64,000 nt of DNA from WVZH01 sp034430895 (GCA_034430895.1 DAOUDW010000087.1:4555-68554); one strand, 5' to 3'. Counted from the first letter of the stretch, positions 45,601 through 54,546 are shown. Notes: generated from the letters alone by a model not told the origin. Numbers and translations are program-made.

Positions 45601-48600
45601 GTACGCTGGATAATATGATCCCCAACGGCACATTCTCCACGCGTGTTCCCCCCGACACGCTACACACCAGCGAATACGGTTCGACAGTGCAGGAACTCGA
45701 ACTGAATTCGGTTCATAACAATCCGGGGCATTACGTATCCGTAGCCGATTTCAGCCTGGGCATCGGTCTTCAATCCACCACGGCGTATGTTTGCGCTGAA
45801 TCTCCTGAAGATGCCAGCGAAAACGCCATGGATGCCTTCCATCTCAAGCCCTCGGAAATTGCTTCGGCCTGTGCTTCGGTCGGTATTCCTGTCGAATCGG
45901 TCTTGTCCTCCGGAGACGATTGCTGCGCAGCGTACGGCGCCACACAGGTTAACGTGGGTGGCGAAATCAATACTCGCACGGGGGGCATGGACTATTCTTT
46001 TGTTGACATATCCATCCCCACCTCTGCTGGAACGCTTTCTTTCAAACGATGGTATTCCACACTCACGCTCGAGGACTATGCGGATACACTAGGATATGGT
46101 TGGACTCATAGTCTGGACACGCGTCTGATCTTCCCCGACGATCCTCTCGGTCGTGAGGGTGTGGTATTGATGAAGCTGCATGCATCCAATCGCTACCAAT
46201 TCACCATCGAGGATGACGGCACCTTCACACCCTTTCCTGGATTTACTGGGGAGTTGACCGCTTCCGGTGATCCGCTTACGTTTACTTACGCAACACCAGG
46301 ACAATACGATTATCATTTCGACGCGGATGGGAAATTAATTTCCCGATCCGACCCTCGGGGTAACGCATTGCAATACACATATAACGCGGAAGACCGTTTA
46401 ATCCGTGTCGAAGACGACAATGGGCAACGTTACCTGGAACTGGATTACGATGCATTGGGACGAGTTAACTCGGTTCAGGATCATACAGATCGTGGCGTTA
46501 CCTTTAACTACAACGCCGCCGGTGACTTGAGTTCCAGCGTCGATTTACTCGGCGGCACCTGGACCTACTTTTATGATCCTACGCTGCCGCACTACCTGTC
46601 TGAAGTGCGTGATCCCAGCGGCACCACCCTCGAACGCACGGTTTTCGATGAACAGGGCCGCGCCGTAGAACAGTACAACGGTGAGGGCGAGTTGGCCGTG
46701 CGTCTCGAATATGAAGGTTTCGGTTCTACCAAGGTCTACGAAGCCACCGGCAACCAGTCGATGCACGTCTACGACAGCAATGATGCCATTGAACGCCAGG
46801 AGGATCCTTTGGGTGGCCTGAACCGGCGTGAGTACGACGACAACTTCCGCCCCACTATGATCACCGACGAGGACGGCGACACTACCCACCTGACCTGGAG
46901 CGAGGACGGCACCAACCTGACCCAGGTGATTGATGCCGAGGGCAATCCGGTCAACCTGTCTTACGACGAAAACAACAACCTTACTTCTATTGTCGATCCG
47001 CTCGATACGGAGACCAGCTATGCCTACGACGGGTTGCTGCTGACCTCCAGCACCGACGACGAGGGCAATACCACCAGCTACACCTACACACCTGAAGGGT
47101 ATCTGCAAAGCATCACCGACGCGGCCGGAAATACGACATCTTACACTTACGATTCTTATGGCCAACAAGTTTCGATGACCGATGCCTCAGGCAACACCTG
47201 GCTCTACCGCTACGACGATCTTGGCCGCCTGATCGAGAACGAGGATCCCAACGGCGTGATCGCACGCCGCGAGTACGACGCTGCCGGACGGATGATCCGC
47301 TCGACGCGCAACTACGATCCCGCCCGCCCGCAGAACGACGAGAACCTTTACAACATTGTCACCGAGTACGTCTACGACGCCGTGGGCAACCAGATCGAAG
47401 TCATCGACACCTTCGGGCGTAGCACACAGTATGTCTACGACGACGCCAATCGTCTAATCCGCATGTTCGATTCCGCCGGCAACGAGACGACCAATACCTT
47501 CAACAACGCCGGGCAATTGGTTGCTACGACCGATGTCTTGGATCGCATTACAACTTTCGTCTACGATGAACTCGGCCGCATGGTGGAGATGCACGACGCG
47601 CTGGGCAACATCACCACCACGGTTTACAACCCCGACGGCACCGTCGCCAGCACATCCGATGCGTTGGGAAACAGTACTTCGTATACCTACGACGACCTCA
47701 AACGCGTCGCGGCCACAACCGATGCCCTCGACGGCACGACGACCACTACCTACGACGAGTTAGGCAACGTGATCGCCACGACGGACGCCCTGGGGAATAC
47801 CACAACCTACGAATACAACTCGCTAGGCCAATTGACACACCAAACCGACCCCGAAGGTGGAAATATACAGTACGTTTACGACGAACTCGGCAACCGCATC
47901 GAGACCATCGATCCGCGCGGGAATTCGACGTTTTATGTCTACGACGATCAAGGCCGCCTGGAGACGGTCACCGATGCGCTGGGCGGTACAACGACATACA
48001 CCTACGACGCCTTGGGCCGTCGCCTAGCCATTACCGATGCAGAGGATAACACCACCAGCTACAGCTATGATGAACTCGGTCGACAGGTTTCTGTAACTGA
48101 TCCGTTGGGGAACACGACTTCTACGGAATTCGATGCGCTCGGCAATGTACTCAGCCGTACGGACGCCAATGAAGAGACCACCACGTATGTTTACGACGTG
48201 CTTGGCCGACTGGAATCCCAGACCGACCCGCTAGGTGGCATTACGACCTATACCTACGACGCCGCCAGTAACCAACTCACGGTAACCGACGCCGAAGGGC
48301 ACACCACCACGACGGTCTACGACGAACTCAACCGGCCGGTCTCGGTGACTGATCCCCTGGGAAATACAACCACCACAGCCCATGACGCCACCGGCAACGT
48401 ACTCGCCACCACCGACGGCTCGGGGCAGACGATCACGTTCACCTACGACGAACTGGGCCGCCAGGAGACGGTCACCGACCCGCTGGGCAACACGACGAGC
48501 TACGCCTACGACGCCGTGGGCAACCGCATCTCGCTGACCGACACCAACGGCGTGGTCACACGCTACGAGTACGATGGGCTGAACCGTCTCACGGCAGTGG

Positions 48601-51600
48601 TCGAGAACTACCTCTACGGCGCGCCAGCCGATCACGAGACCAATGTGCGTACCGAATACAGCTACGACGCGAACGGCAACCGGCTCACGATTCTCGACGG
48701 CCGCAGCCACTCGACGACCTTCTCCTACGACGAACTCAACCGCCTGGAAAGCGAAGCCGATCCGCTGGGCAATACCACCAGCTACGCTTACGACGCCGTC
48801 GGCAACCGGGTCTCGTTAACTGACGCAGAGGGATTCACCACGAACTACGTCTACGACGACACCGGCCGCCTGACCACGATCGATTACCCCGCTCCGGATG
48901 ATGATGTGAGCTTCAACTACGACAACAATGGCAACCGTCTCTCGATGAGCGACGGCGCAGGCACTACGAGCTGGGTTTACGACGAACTCGGGCGTGTGAC
49001 CTCTGTCACCGATCCCTTCGGTGAAACGGTGAGCTACGCCTACGACGGCGTCGGCAACAGAGTCACCCTGACCTATCCGGATGGCGAGACCGTGAGTTAC
49101 GCCTACGATTCGAGCGACCGCCTGACCCAGGTCGCGGATTGGGACAGCGGTGTGACCGATTACAGCTACGATTCCGCCAGTCGATTGTCAACGGCGACCC
49201 TGCCCAACGGCGTGGTCACGACCTACAGCTACGACAACGCCGGCCAACTGCTTGAGTTAACCCACGAAGCCGACGATACGACTCTGTCTTCCTTCAACTA
49301 CACGTACGATTCCGTAGGCAACCGCACCCAAGTGGCTGAGTACTATCTCACACCCGGCGGCGGCACTGGTGGACCTACGGTCAGCGTGCAGATCGTCGAC
49401 GAGCGCGGCGATCCCCTGGCGAATCTGCCGGTTTACGCCTTCGACGACTCCACCTACACCGGCTACCACGAAACCACGGACGAGAACGGCGAAGCTGCCA
49501 TCACCCTGCCGGAAGGAAATTACCGCTTCCGCGTCGACGTCGATAGTGCACAGTTCTGGAGCGGTGAAACGAATCACTGCGCCATCGCCGGCTGCACGGA
49601 GGTGCTCTTCACCATCCCCGACCCGGTGCTGGTCAGCGTACAGGACACCAGCGGCACGCCCATAGAAGGGCTGCCGGTTTATGTGTTCGACGAAACGACG
49701 TATACAGGCAAGCATTCCACGACGGACGAGAACGGCGAAGCCATTTTGCGTCTCGTGGAGGGCAGCTATCGCTTCCGCGCCGATCCTAACGGCACGCAGT
49801 TCTGGTCCGCAGAAAATAACCACTGTGATGTGCCCGGCTGCACGCTGGCGAACGTCAGCGTGACCATCCCGGTCACCGTCACAGTAATGGACAGTCTGGG
49901 CATGCCCGCCGAGGGCATCCCCGTCTACGCCTTCTCCGGTGGAAGCTACAGCGGCTACCACGGCACGAGCGACGCCAACGGTCAGGTTTCACTCACCCTG
50001 CCGCAGGGCGACTACCGCTTCCGCGCCGATTCAGGCGGCACCCAGTTCTGGAGCGGCGAGACCGACCACTGCAGCGTGCCCGGCTGCCTGGACGCGGCAG
50101 TGGAGATCACCCTGCCCGTCACTGTGACCGTGGAGGACTCGGACGGCACACCGCTGGCGGATCTGCCGGTCTATGCCTTCGATGAATCGACCTATACCGG
50201 ATTCCACGCCGCGACGGACGCCAATGGCGAGGTCAGTCTGACCCTGCCTGCAGGTGAATACCGCTTCCGCGCCGATTCCGATGGCACACAGTTCTGGAGC
50301 GGCGAGAGCAACCACTGCGCTGTACCCGGCTGCAGCGCGGCCAGCGTCACCGTAACCCTGCCAGTTACTGTAACTGTGCTGGACACGGACGGCCAGCCTG
50401 CCGAGGGTTTGCCCGTGTATGCCTTCGACGAAACCACCTACACCGGATACCAAGCCACGACGGACGCCTCCGGGCAGGTTAGCTTAACCCTGCCGCTGGG
50501 CGATTACCGCTTCCGCGCCGACAAGAACGGCACACAGTTCTGGTCCGGCGAGAGCAACCACTGCACCGTACCCGGCTGCAGCGCCGCCAACGTTACCGTC
50601 ACACTGCCAATCGTCGTCACCGTACTCGACACGGATGAACAGCCCGCCGAGGGATTGCCTGTATATGCCTTCAATGAAACGACCTACACCGGCTACCACG
50701 CCACGACGGATTCCGCCGGGCAAGTTAGCCTGACGTTGCCGCAGGGCGAATATCGTTTCCGCGCCGACAAGAATGGCACGCAGTTCTGGTCCGGCGAAAG
50801 CAACCACTGCACGGTCCCCGACTGCACGGAAACTTCGGTTACCGTGACGCTGCCCGTCACCGTGTCGGTACTGGATATCAACGAACAGCCGCTGGAAGGC
50901 GTGCCGGTCTACGCTTTCGATGAATCCACCTACACCGGCTACCACGCCACGACGGATGCCTCCGGGCAGGTTAGCTTGACCCTGCCGCCGGGCGATTACC
51001 GCTTCCGCGCCGACTACGATGGCACGCAGTATTGGTCCGGCGATAACAATCACTGCAGCGTACCCGGCTGCACAGCGGTTACCCTCGTCGCTGATGAAAC
51101 CCCGCCCGTTGCCAACTACTACGGCGCAAAACGCAGCCTGGCAATGATCCTGCCGGTGCGTCTAGCGCAGGGCACGCTCATCGTCGTCACCGTGCTGGAC
51201 ACCGACGGCCAGCCCGCCGAGGGATTGCCCGTCTACGCCTTCGATGAGTCCATCTACACCGGCGTCCATGGTACGACGGATGCCGCCGGCCAGGTTTCCC
51301 TAGATTTGCCCGACGGCGCCTACCGATTCCGGGCGGATTTCAACCCCCTATCGGGGGCAGGCGGCACGCAGTTCTGGTCTGGAGAGACGAACCACTGCAC
51401 TGTGCCGGACTGCACGGCAGTCGGAATCACCGTTACCATTCCGCTGACAGTGACCGTTCTGGATACAGATGGCCAACCCGCTGAGGGTTTGCCTGTGTAT
51501 GCCTTCAACGAGTCCGCCTACACCGGCTACCACGCTACAACGGACGTTAACGGTCAGGTGAGTCTGACCTTGCCACAGGGTGCGTACCGTTTCCGGGCCG

Positions 51601-54122
51601 ACAAGGATGGCACACAATTCTGGAGCGGCGAGAGCAACCACTGCACGCTGCCCGGATGCAGCGAAGCAAGCATCACCGTCACGCTGCCCATAACCATTAC
51701 TGTACTGGACACCGACGAACAGCCCGTCGAAGGGTTGCCCGTGTACGCCTTCGACGAAACCACCTACACCGGTTACCACGCCACAACGGACGCCTCCGGG
51801 CAGGTTAGCTTGACCCTGCCGCCGGGCGATTACCGCTTCCGCACGGATAAAGACGGCACACACTTCTGGTCAGGCGCAAGCAACCACTGCACGCTGCCTG
51901 GTTGCACAGAAGCCGGCATCACCGTCACGCTGCCCATAACCGTTACTGTGCTGGACACTAACGGACAACCCGCCGAAGGGCTGCCCGTCTACGCCTTCAA
52001 TGAAACGACCTACACCGGATATCACGCTACGACGGATGCTGCTGGACAGGTGAGTCTCACGTTACCGGAAGGTGACTACCGCTTCCGCGCCGACAAAAAC
52101 GGTACGCAGTTCTGGTCCGGCGAGAGTAACCACTGCTCACTGCCGGACTGCACGGAAGCTGGCATCACCGTCACCATCCCGGTCACCGTAAACGTACAGA
52201 GTCAGACCGGCGATCCCTACCCTGACCTGCCGGTCTACGCCTTCAGCGCCGACAGCTACACCGGATTCCACGGCACAACGGACGAGAACGGCCAGGTAAG
52301 TCTGACACTGCCGCAGGGCGACTACCGCTTCCGCGCCGACTATACCCTTTCGGGCACAGGCGACGGCGTGCATTTCTGGTCCGGCGAGTCGGATCACTGC
52401 ACAGTACCCGGTTGCCTCGAAGTTACAGTCGAACTGCCCGGCGGCGGTGGGAGTGCGCCGCAGTCCGTAACCATCGACTACACCTACGACCCGCTCTACC
52501 GCCTCACCGCCGCGGATTACGATTCGGGCGAGTACTTCCACTACAGCTACGACGCCGTGGGCAACCGTCTCACCCAGGAGACGCAGGCGGGCACGAACAG
52601 TTACACCTACGACAACGCCAACCGTCTCATAGAAGTCGACGGCGTGAGTTACACCTGGACCGCCAACGGGAATCTACTCACCGACGGCGAGAGCACGTAT
52701 ACCTACAACCACGCCAACCGCCTGACCGGCGTAACCCAGGGCGAGGACTCCTACAGCTACGTCTACAACGGACTGGGTGACCGCCTGACGCAGACCGTCA
52801 ACGGCGAGGCGATGAACTACACGCTTGATCTGGTCACTGGCTTGACCCAGGTGCTCGACGACGGCACGAACGCTTATCTCTACGGCCTGGATCGGGTGGG
52901 CGAGCAGCAGCCCGCCGGCTGGGCCTACCACCTGCCCGATGCCCTGGGCAGCGTGCGCCAGCTAACGGATGCAGATCCTGAAGTGACCCTGGCACGCGCC
53001 TACGAACCTTTCGGCAGCGTGATGGCCAGCAGCGGCTCGGGCGAGACGAATTACAGCTTCACCGGCGAGTGGGCCGATGGGACGGGGTTGATACATCTGC
53101 GGGCGAGGTATTATATACCGTGGCAGAGTCGATTTATGAGTAAAGACACATGGCAAGGAGAGTCTTCTCAACCCATATCATTCCATCGATGGATGTATGC
53201 AAATGATGCGCCGATTACATCCTTTGATCCTACAGGTCATTACACGCTTCCTAGCAATCTAAAGAGAAATCCTTGTGGATTTCCATTTGATTGGCATGAA
53301 TGTATCCTTTATAAGTTTTATAAGACAAGAGCTTCAGTAACAGAAGAACCTCCACTTATTTGGAATCCGTCTGTTACGGTTTATAAATCACCTTCGATTG
53401 GACACATACAATTCAAAATACTGTCACCTTTGATACCTACACTGTATTCTGGGGAAAATATTGAATTACCTGGCGAGCCATTGGGATTTAATCTATGTGG
53501 TCAAATCAGCTTAGAAATGATCTTTGAGTCCACTATAGGTAAGAGAAGTGGTTTCGGTATTTATTATATGTATGAGCTTTTTAACGAGACACTCAATGCG
53601 ACTTTCCCGTATCAAATAGCTACAGCAGCTGTACATGCATTTGGAGACAATTTCAGTGTGTCCACACACGTCTATGATAGGAACCGACTTTGGACTCTTC
53701 CAGATGATCCCATAGAAGGTAAATTCACTGCTGATTCTATAGAAAAGCCCAGCGGATGGGCAAGTCTCGGAGAATATGGACTATTTTCTCATCTGCGAGC
53801 TAAGTTATCAGATGGACGATACTTAATACCATTAGTTTCGATCAAGGCAAGTAGTTACTATGGCGATACAGGTGAGCTTCTTCCCAAGACCGGAATGGGA
53901 AATACTTCGGGACATTGGGTCGTCCTGTCCGGTATGTCTGAAAATAACAATTGGCGAGGGAAAAACCCTTCTGATTCATATATTAATTGGGTTAGGATAA
54001 TGAATCCATTTCACAACCAAGCTGAATATTACTTGTGGCGTGATTTTGAAAAATCTTGGAGTAGTTCACGAAGCTTAGTGGAAATCTCCCCTCACACCAC
54101 AGCAAACATGTGGGGTTATTAA
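39690..54122 (+). CDS. giant secreted RHS/YD-repeat protein with cysteine-peptidase-like tip
   Basis: About 4810 residues. Start ATG at 39690 has GGAGAGG upstream; a signal-like helix (IIKILNAGVAASMLT) follows. Order: laminin-B-like domain (residues about 77-245); three glycine-rich segments sharing GGGGHGG and IAIDASSNSFTGSV (to about 1130); two Big_1/invasin-like Ig domains (about 1140-1340); DUF11-like and other beta domains (to about 2070); an RHS N-domain (DISIPTSAGTLSFKRWYST); YD repeats (about 2200-3215); twelve repeats of about 82 residues (about 3230-4250); more YD repeats; the RHS core end with LIHLRARYYIPWQSRFMSKD and FDPTGHY; then a tip of about 295 residues. YD shells encapsulate C-terminal effectors in RHS toxins. 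Base composition turns AT-rich right after the core end. Confidence 0.9.
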   Translation: MSMSRTTLTSVIRDFSRPRFRLYRLRSAIIKILNAGVAASMLTSMSGVALASAASDADTNVEIPLPAPYKSIEALVEPNIVQSTFDSDDEGWTIVGDGDGPTYNATGGNPGGYISSTDQASSEYWYWQAPAKFLDDQSAAYGRTLSFDLVQSVTDDQDDQDDVVLVGDGITLVFDTSYNPGDTWTHYVVTLHESAGWLNSSTGLAPSSIEFTQVLTNLESLLIRGEYRVGDDTGGLDNAAFSVLCPETGNLIVPIGTSCWLEAGEYTFDSITVEAGGLIYLEGDPVTGEGVILNSTTIVVESGGEMTATALGYPIGQGPGAGSGTDKTGGGGHGGYGGNGTEYNAIGGVGYGSLFEPITLGSGAGDRPEGGTGGGAIHLIVNGTLQLDGTVLADGGAGTQYERGGGAGGSIWIEAASLAGSGLIRTNGGNAGYMGGGGAGGRIAIDASSNSFTGSVNAHGGTGNQAGGAGTIYWTVDDHLVVDNGGNSGKQTPLEEDDYDFESITLNGNAILQVEGANSSITLDNTTIQGDGTGRLTPFGTAYVPVDLIINDYTLNLEGQMPGVQTVTVESGGGLMFRPGSQFYSGSYAFQSIEVRDGGKLYAYPYIAGGGVYSNDYGLTLEVGNLTVDAGGEVTATGLGYPIGQGPGVGSGSDDTGGGGHGGLGGNGIEANATGGGAYGSLFEPITLGSGAGNVGQGGSGGGAIHLLVSGTLQLDGTISVDGGSSTQYERGGGAGGSIWVEAASFTGTGLIRANGGNGGTQGGGGGGGRIAIDASSNSFTGSVNASGGTGNERGGFGTIYWTVDDHLVIDNGGVNARPSVIVEGDYDLNLITLSGNAILRVEGASSSITLDNTTVQGDGTGRLIPFGTVLTPAAFTVDNFALDLEGKFDGVTNLTVGSNGELILRTYTALYSGIHTFSSVDVVSAGRLIFVPYNNGDSDYTNDSPFELHVDTLNIDAAGIITAEGSGYPRNQGPGTPTSSGGGGGGHGGAGGNGLHGSGGTSYGSLYQPVLFGSGGADDANGAASGGGAIILVVENAITVNGILSVDGASNSAVSSSGSGGGGSGGSIWVTADTLNGSGVVSADGGNSTNGGGGAGGRIAVYAETVDPNLSLSVMGGAGGDPGDLGTTYLGNLDPTLSSITIDPDTVPTLVSSYGEIRVTLRNEFGLPIPGKPVSVALISGDEAYINDQLVGLNDFIDIGLTDIDGNATGTIRAETLGLRTVRARSEQELILAEATVEFIPGPFDPGTSTIDATPQQVPADGSTPANLIVTTRDAFGNPVPGAEVTLTTPSGTLTQPATPTDANGQTSGTLTHDAIEAITVSALVDSVMFDDEATVDFHGSDLEADITAPDEAIADGTVTYSITVKNMDLLTANGVTATLELPAEVTYLYDSAPTDPTQNGNELTWELDALPHNNAVSFSVTTDVNPTVPAGSTLTGVINVSTTSPEANTSNNVSSDSTTIVDAFDFTVALIPTSATLNMGGAAQYTIRIRNVGFVGDSYAISVDGLDANWIELGDNEIGISPGASRDVTLTISPDGCQAEEILPFSVSVQSNGGTIKTAQGEVSLVQVPNITLDKPKDNSTSGSRSVLFSWRTNPTTTGTLTVYPQGQPAEAQTFNSSQGATHNIQVEDLERYVTYEWYVQADSTCGTQTSATRTFTVGSGIVFVSRNPSFELARDYDQRFSITVRNDDSEAHTLLATVQNPYEDLILNFVGSGSVDETITLSAGQSRTLELVVHAQDATNHEYDLLAEITADDGTSIPLTDNTSIHLTVLFEFDVSVVEDSVDPITGVKTYTVTNNGLPITDLEISAADPTSGEPARVMFLPSISHGKLDTGDSVTFDMIPLFDERDVAGMSALPSGGNLASYLPNSEPGIISANLIVGGAGQEQVQSSNMSCPSGSVHSAPLEDVCLELQNSNWYCTNKPNISMPFYLPFIVEQDLIESVNLQMDFHPRSNVQDHTTSISLNGELQGTLDNMIPNGTFSTRVPPDTLHTSEYGSTVQELELNSVHNNPGHYVSVADFSLGIGLQSTTAYVCAESPEDASENAMDAFHLKPSEIASACASVGIPVESVLSSGDDCCAAYGATQVNVGGEINTRTGGMDYSFVDISIPTSAGTLSFKRWYSTLTLEDYADTLGYGWTHSLDTRLIFPDDPLGREGVVLMKLHASNRYQFTIEDDGTFTPFPGFTGELTASGDPLTFTYATPGQYDYHFDADGKLISRSDPRGNALQYTYNAEDRLIRVEDDNGQRYLELDYDALGRVNSVQDHTDRGVTFNYNAAGDLSSSVDLLGGTWTYFYDPTLPHYLSEVRDPSGTTLERTVFDEQGRAVEQYNGEGELAVRLEYEGFGSTKVYEATGNQSMHVYDSNDAIERQEDPLGGLNRREYDDNFRPTMITDEDGDTTHLTWSEDGTNLTQVIDAEGNPVNLSYDENNNLTSIVDPLDTETSYAYDGLLLTSSTDDEGNTTSYTYTPEGYLQSITDAAGNTTSYTYDSYGQQVSMTDASGNTWLYRYDDLGRLIENEDPNGVIARREYDAAGRMIRSTRNYDPARPQNDENLYNIVTEYVYDAVGNQIEVIDTFGRSTQYVYDDANRLIRMFDSAGNETTNTFNNAGQLVATTDVLDRITTFVYDELGRMVEMHDALGNITTTVYNPDGTVASTSDALGNSTSYTYDDLKRVAATTDALDGTTTTTYDELGNVIATTDALGNTTTYEYNSLGQLTHQTDPEGGNIQYVYDELGNRIETIDPRGNSTFYVYDDQGRLETVTDALGGTTTYTYDALGRRLAITDAEDNTTSYSYDELGRQVSVTDPLGNTTSTEFDALGNVLSRTDANEETTTYVYDVLGRLESQTDPLGGITTYTYDAASNQLTVTDAEGHTTTTVYDELNRPVSVTDPLGNTTTTAHDATGNVLATTDGSGQTITFTYDELGRQETVTDPLGNTTSYAYDAVGNRISLTDTNGVVTRYEYDGLNRLTAVVENYLYGAPADHETNVRTEYSYDANGNRLTILDGRSHSTTFSYDELNRLESEADPLGNTTSYAYDAVGNRVSLTDAEGFTTNYVYDDTGRLTTIDYPAPDDDVSFNYDNNGNRLSMSDGAGTTSWVYDELGRVTSVTDPFGETVSYAYDGVGNRVTLTYPDGETVSYAYDSSDRLTQVADWDSGVTDYSYDSASRLSTATLPNGVVTTYSYDNAGQLLELTHEADDTTLSSFNYTYDSVGNRTQVAEYYLTPGGGTGGPTVSVQIVDERGDPLANLPVYAFDDSTYTGYHETTDENGEAAITLPEGNYRFRVDVDSAQFWSGETNHCAIAGCTEVLFTIPDPVLVSVQDTSGTPIEGLPVYVFDETTYTGKHSTTDENGEAILRLVEGSYRFRADPNGTQFWSAENNHCDVPGCTLANVSVTIPVTVTVMDSLGMPAEGIPVYAFSGGSYSGYHGTSDANGQVSLTLPQGDYRFRADSGGTQFWSGETDHCSVPGCLDAAVEITLPVTVTVEDSDGTPLADLPVYAFDESTYTGFHAATDANGEVSLTLPAGEYRFRADSDGTQFWSGESNHCAVPGCSAASVTVTLPVTVTVLDTDGQPAEGLPVYAFDETTYTGYQATTDASGQVSLTLPLGDYRFRADKNGTQFWSGESNHCTVPGCSAANVTVTLPIVVTVLDTDEQPAEGLPVYAFNETTYTGYHATTDSAGQVSLTLPQGEYRFRADKNGTQFWSGESNHCTVPDCTETSVTVTLPVTVSVLDINEQPLEGVPVYAFDESTYTGYHATTDASGQVSLTLPPGDYRFRADYDGTQYWSGDNNHCSVPGCTAVTLVADETPPVANYYGAKRSLAMILPVRLAQGTLIVVTVLDTDGQPAEGLPVYAFDESIYTGVHGTTDAAGQVSLDLPDGAYRFRADFNPLSGAGGTQFWSGETNHCTVPDCTAVGITVTIPLTVTVLDTDGQPAEGLPVYAFNESAYTGYHATTDVNGQVSLTLPQGAYRFRADKDGTQFWSGESNHCTLPGCSEASITVTLPITITVLDTDEQPVEGLPVYAFDETTYTGYHATTDASGQVSLTLPPGDYRFRTDKDGTHFWSGASNHCTLPGCTEAGITVTLPITVTVLDTNGQPAEGLPVYAFNETTYTGYHATTDAAGQVSLTLPEGDYRFRADKNGTQFWSGESNHCSLPDCTEAGITVTIPVTVNVQSQTGDPYPDLPVYAFSADSYTGFHGTTDENGQVSLTLPQGDYRFRADYTLSGTGDGVHFWSGESDHCTVPGCLEVTVELPGGGGSAPQSVTIDYTYDPLYRLTAADYDSGEYFHYSYDAVGNRLTQETQAGTNSYTYDNANRLIEVDGVSYTWTANGNLLTDGESTYTYNHANRLTGVTQGEDSYSYVYNGLGDRLTQTVNGEAMNYTLDLVTGLTQVLDDGTNAYLYGLDRVGEQQPAGWAYHLPDALGSVRQLTDADPEVTLARAYEPFGSVMASSGSGETNYSFTGEWADGTGLIHLRARYYIPWQSRFMSKDTWQGESSQPISFHRWMYANDAPITSFDPTGHYTLPSNLKRNPCGFPFDWHECILYKFYKTRASVTEEPPLIWNPSVTVYKSPSIGHIQFKILSPLIPTLYSGENIELPGEPLGFNLCGQISLEMIFESTIGKRSGFGIYYMYELFNETLNATFPYQIATAAVHAFGDNFSVSTHVYDRNRLWTLPDDPIEGKFTADSIEKPSGWASLGEYGLFSHLRAKLSDGRYLIPLVSIKASSYYGDTGELLPKTGMGNTSGHWVVLSGMSENNNWRGKNPSDSYINWVRIMNPFHNQAEYYLWRDFEKSWSSSRSLVEISPHTTANMWGY
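49380..52440 (+). repeat. twelve tandem repeats of about 246 bp inside the RHS gene
   Basis: Twelve in-frame units of about 82 residues. Consensus parts: VTVLDTDGQPAEGLPVYAF, YTGYHATTD, GQVSLTLPQGDYRFRAD, GTQFWSGESNHC and VPGC. Each carries two Cys four residues apart (NHCxxxxC) and looks like a transthyretin/CnaB-type beta-sandwich. Unit 7 is followed by a hydrophobic insert of about 30 residues (near 51110-51175); units 8 and 12 carry short loop inserts. Units 4-11 are the most alike, suggesting recent expansion. The block interrupts the YD repeats. Confidence 0.9.
53241..54119 (+). other. RHS tip: papain/C39-like cysteine peptidase domain (predicted)
   Basis: C-terminal part of the giant after FDPTGHY. 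A Cys-His-Asn set is spaced as in papain-fold peptidases: Cys4603 in NLCGQISLEM, His4742 in SGHWVVLSGM and Asn4772 in RIMNPF (numbered from the ATG at 39690). The GHWVV and the following IMNP resemble C39-type peptidases. Codons are AT-rich, unlike the shell. It could be a delivered effector or an autoprocessing domain. No immunity gene is evident immediately downstream. Confidence 0.5.
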
Positions 54123-54148
54123 CAAATCGCTATCTAGGCAGTACGTAG

Positions 54149-54182
54149 GTTGGGTTGAGGAACGAAACCCAACACTTTTTCC
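54149..54182 (+). terminator. terminator of the giant RHS gene
   Basis: Stem GTTGGGTT / AACCCAAC around GAGGAACGA followed by a T-rich tract (CACTTTTT), about 27 bases past the stop codon. A second perfect hairpin, TGTGGGGG-TT-CCCCCACA, lies at 54207-54224. Confidence 0.7.
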
Positions 54183-54346
54183 CCCTATCTTCCCCCCGCA
54201 GGGGAATGTGGGGGTTCCCCCACACCCCGGCAAAGCGGCCCATGAACTGGATTTCAAAAACGTAGGGAGCATGGGCCACTGAATCATCCGTTCTGTTGAC
54301 TCAAAGCTCACTTTGATGCATTTGTCCTAAACCACATCAATGTCAC

Positions 54347-54540
54347 TTAAAGGATAATTTGGCCGACATGTAAAGCATAACATGGCCGAATTATAGGGGA
54401 ATCTCAGCTCGAAAGCCTACCGATATAAAGCATAATGTGGCCGAAAGTGCAAAAATAAAGCATAAGCTGGCCGTGAGTACTGTAAGCTTACTTTTTATAT
54501 CGACCGATTCTACACGGACGATGTTTTTCCACCCTACACG
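54347..54540. repeat. island-flanking repeat, left copy (AAAGCATAAT-GGCCGA array)
   Basis: Four imperfect repeats of about 22 bases, TAAAGCATAAT(A/G)TGGCCGA, at about 54347, 54369, 54424 and 54454, then CGATTCTACACGGACGATG and TTTTTCCACCCTACA. The same order, minus the first unit, occurs at 61987-62158 in the same orientation. Multiple short repeats ending in GGCC-type motifs recall the ends of IS21-family elements; that is inference. Confidence 0.65.
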
Positions 54541-54546
54541 GGCCTA

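Noticed and set aside
49257..49961. Several - strand frames of 60-230 codons inside the giant gene
   Set aside because: All mirror the repeat or YD coding sequence and share its periodicity; none has an independent start signal.
49380..52440. Regular repeats suggesting a CRISPR-like or satellite array
   Set aside because: Units are about 246 bases, contiguous and in frame within a long gene, with no spacers; they are protein repeats.
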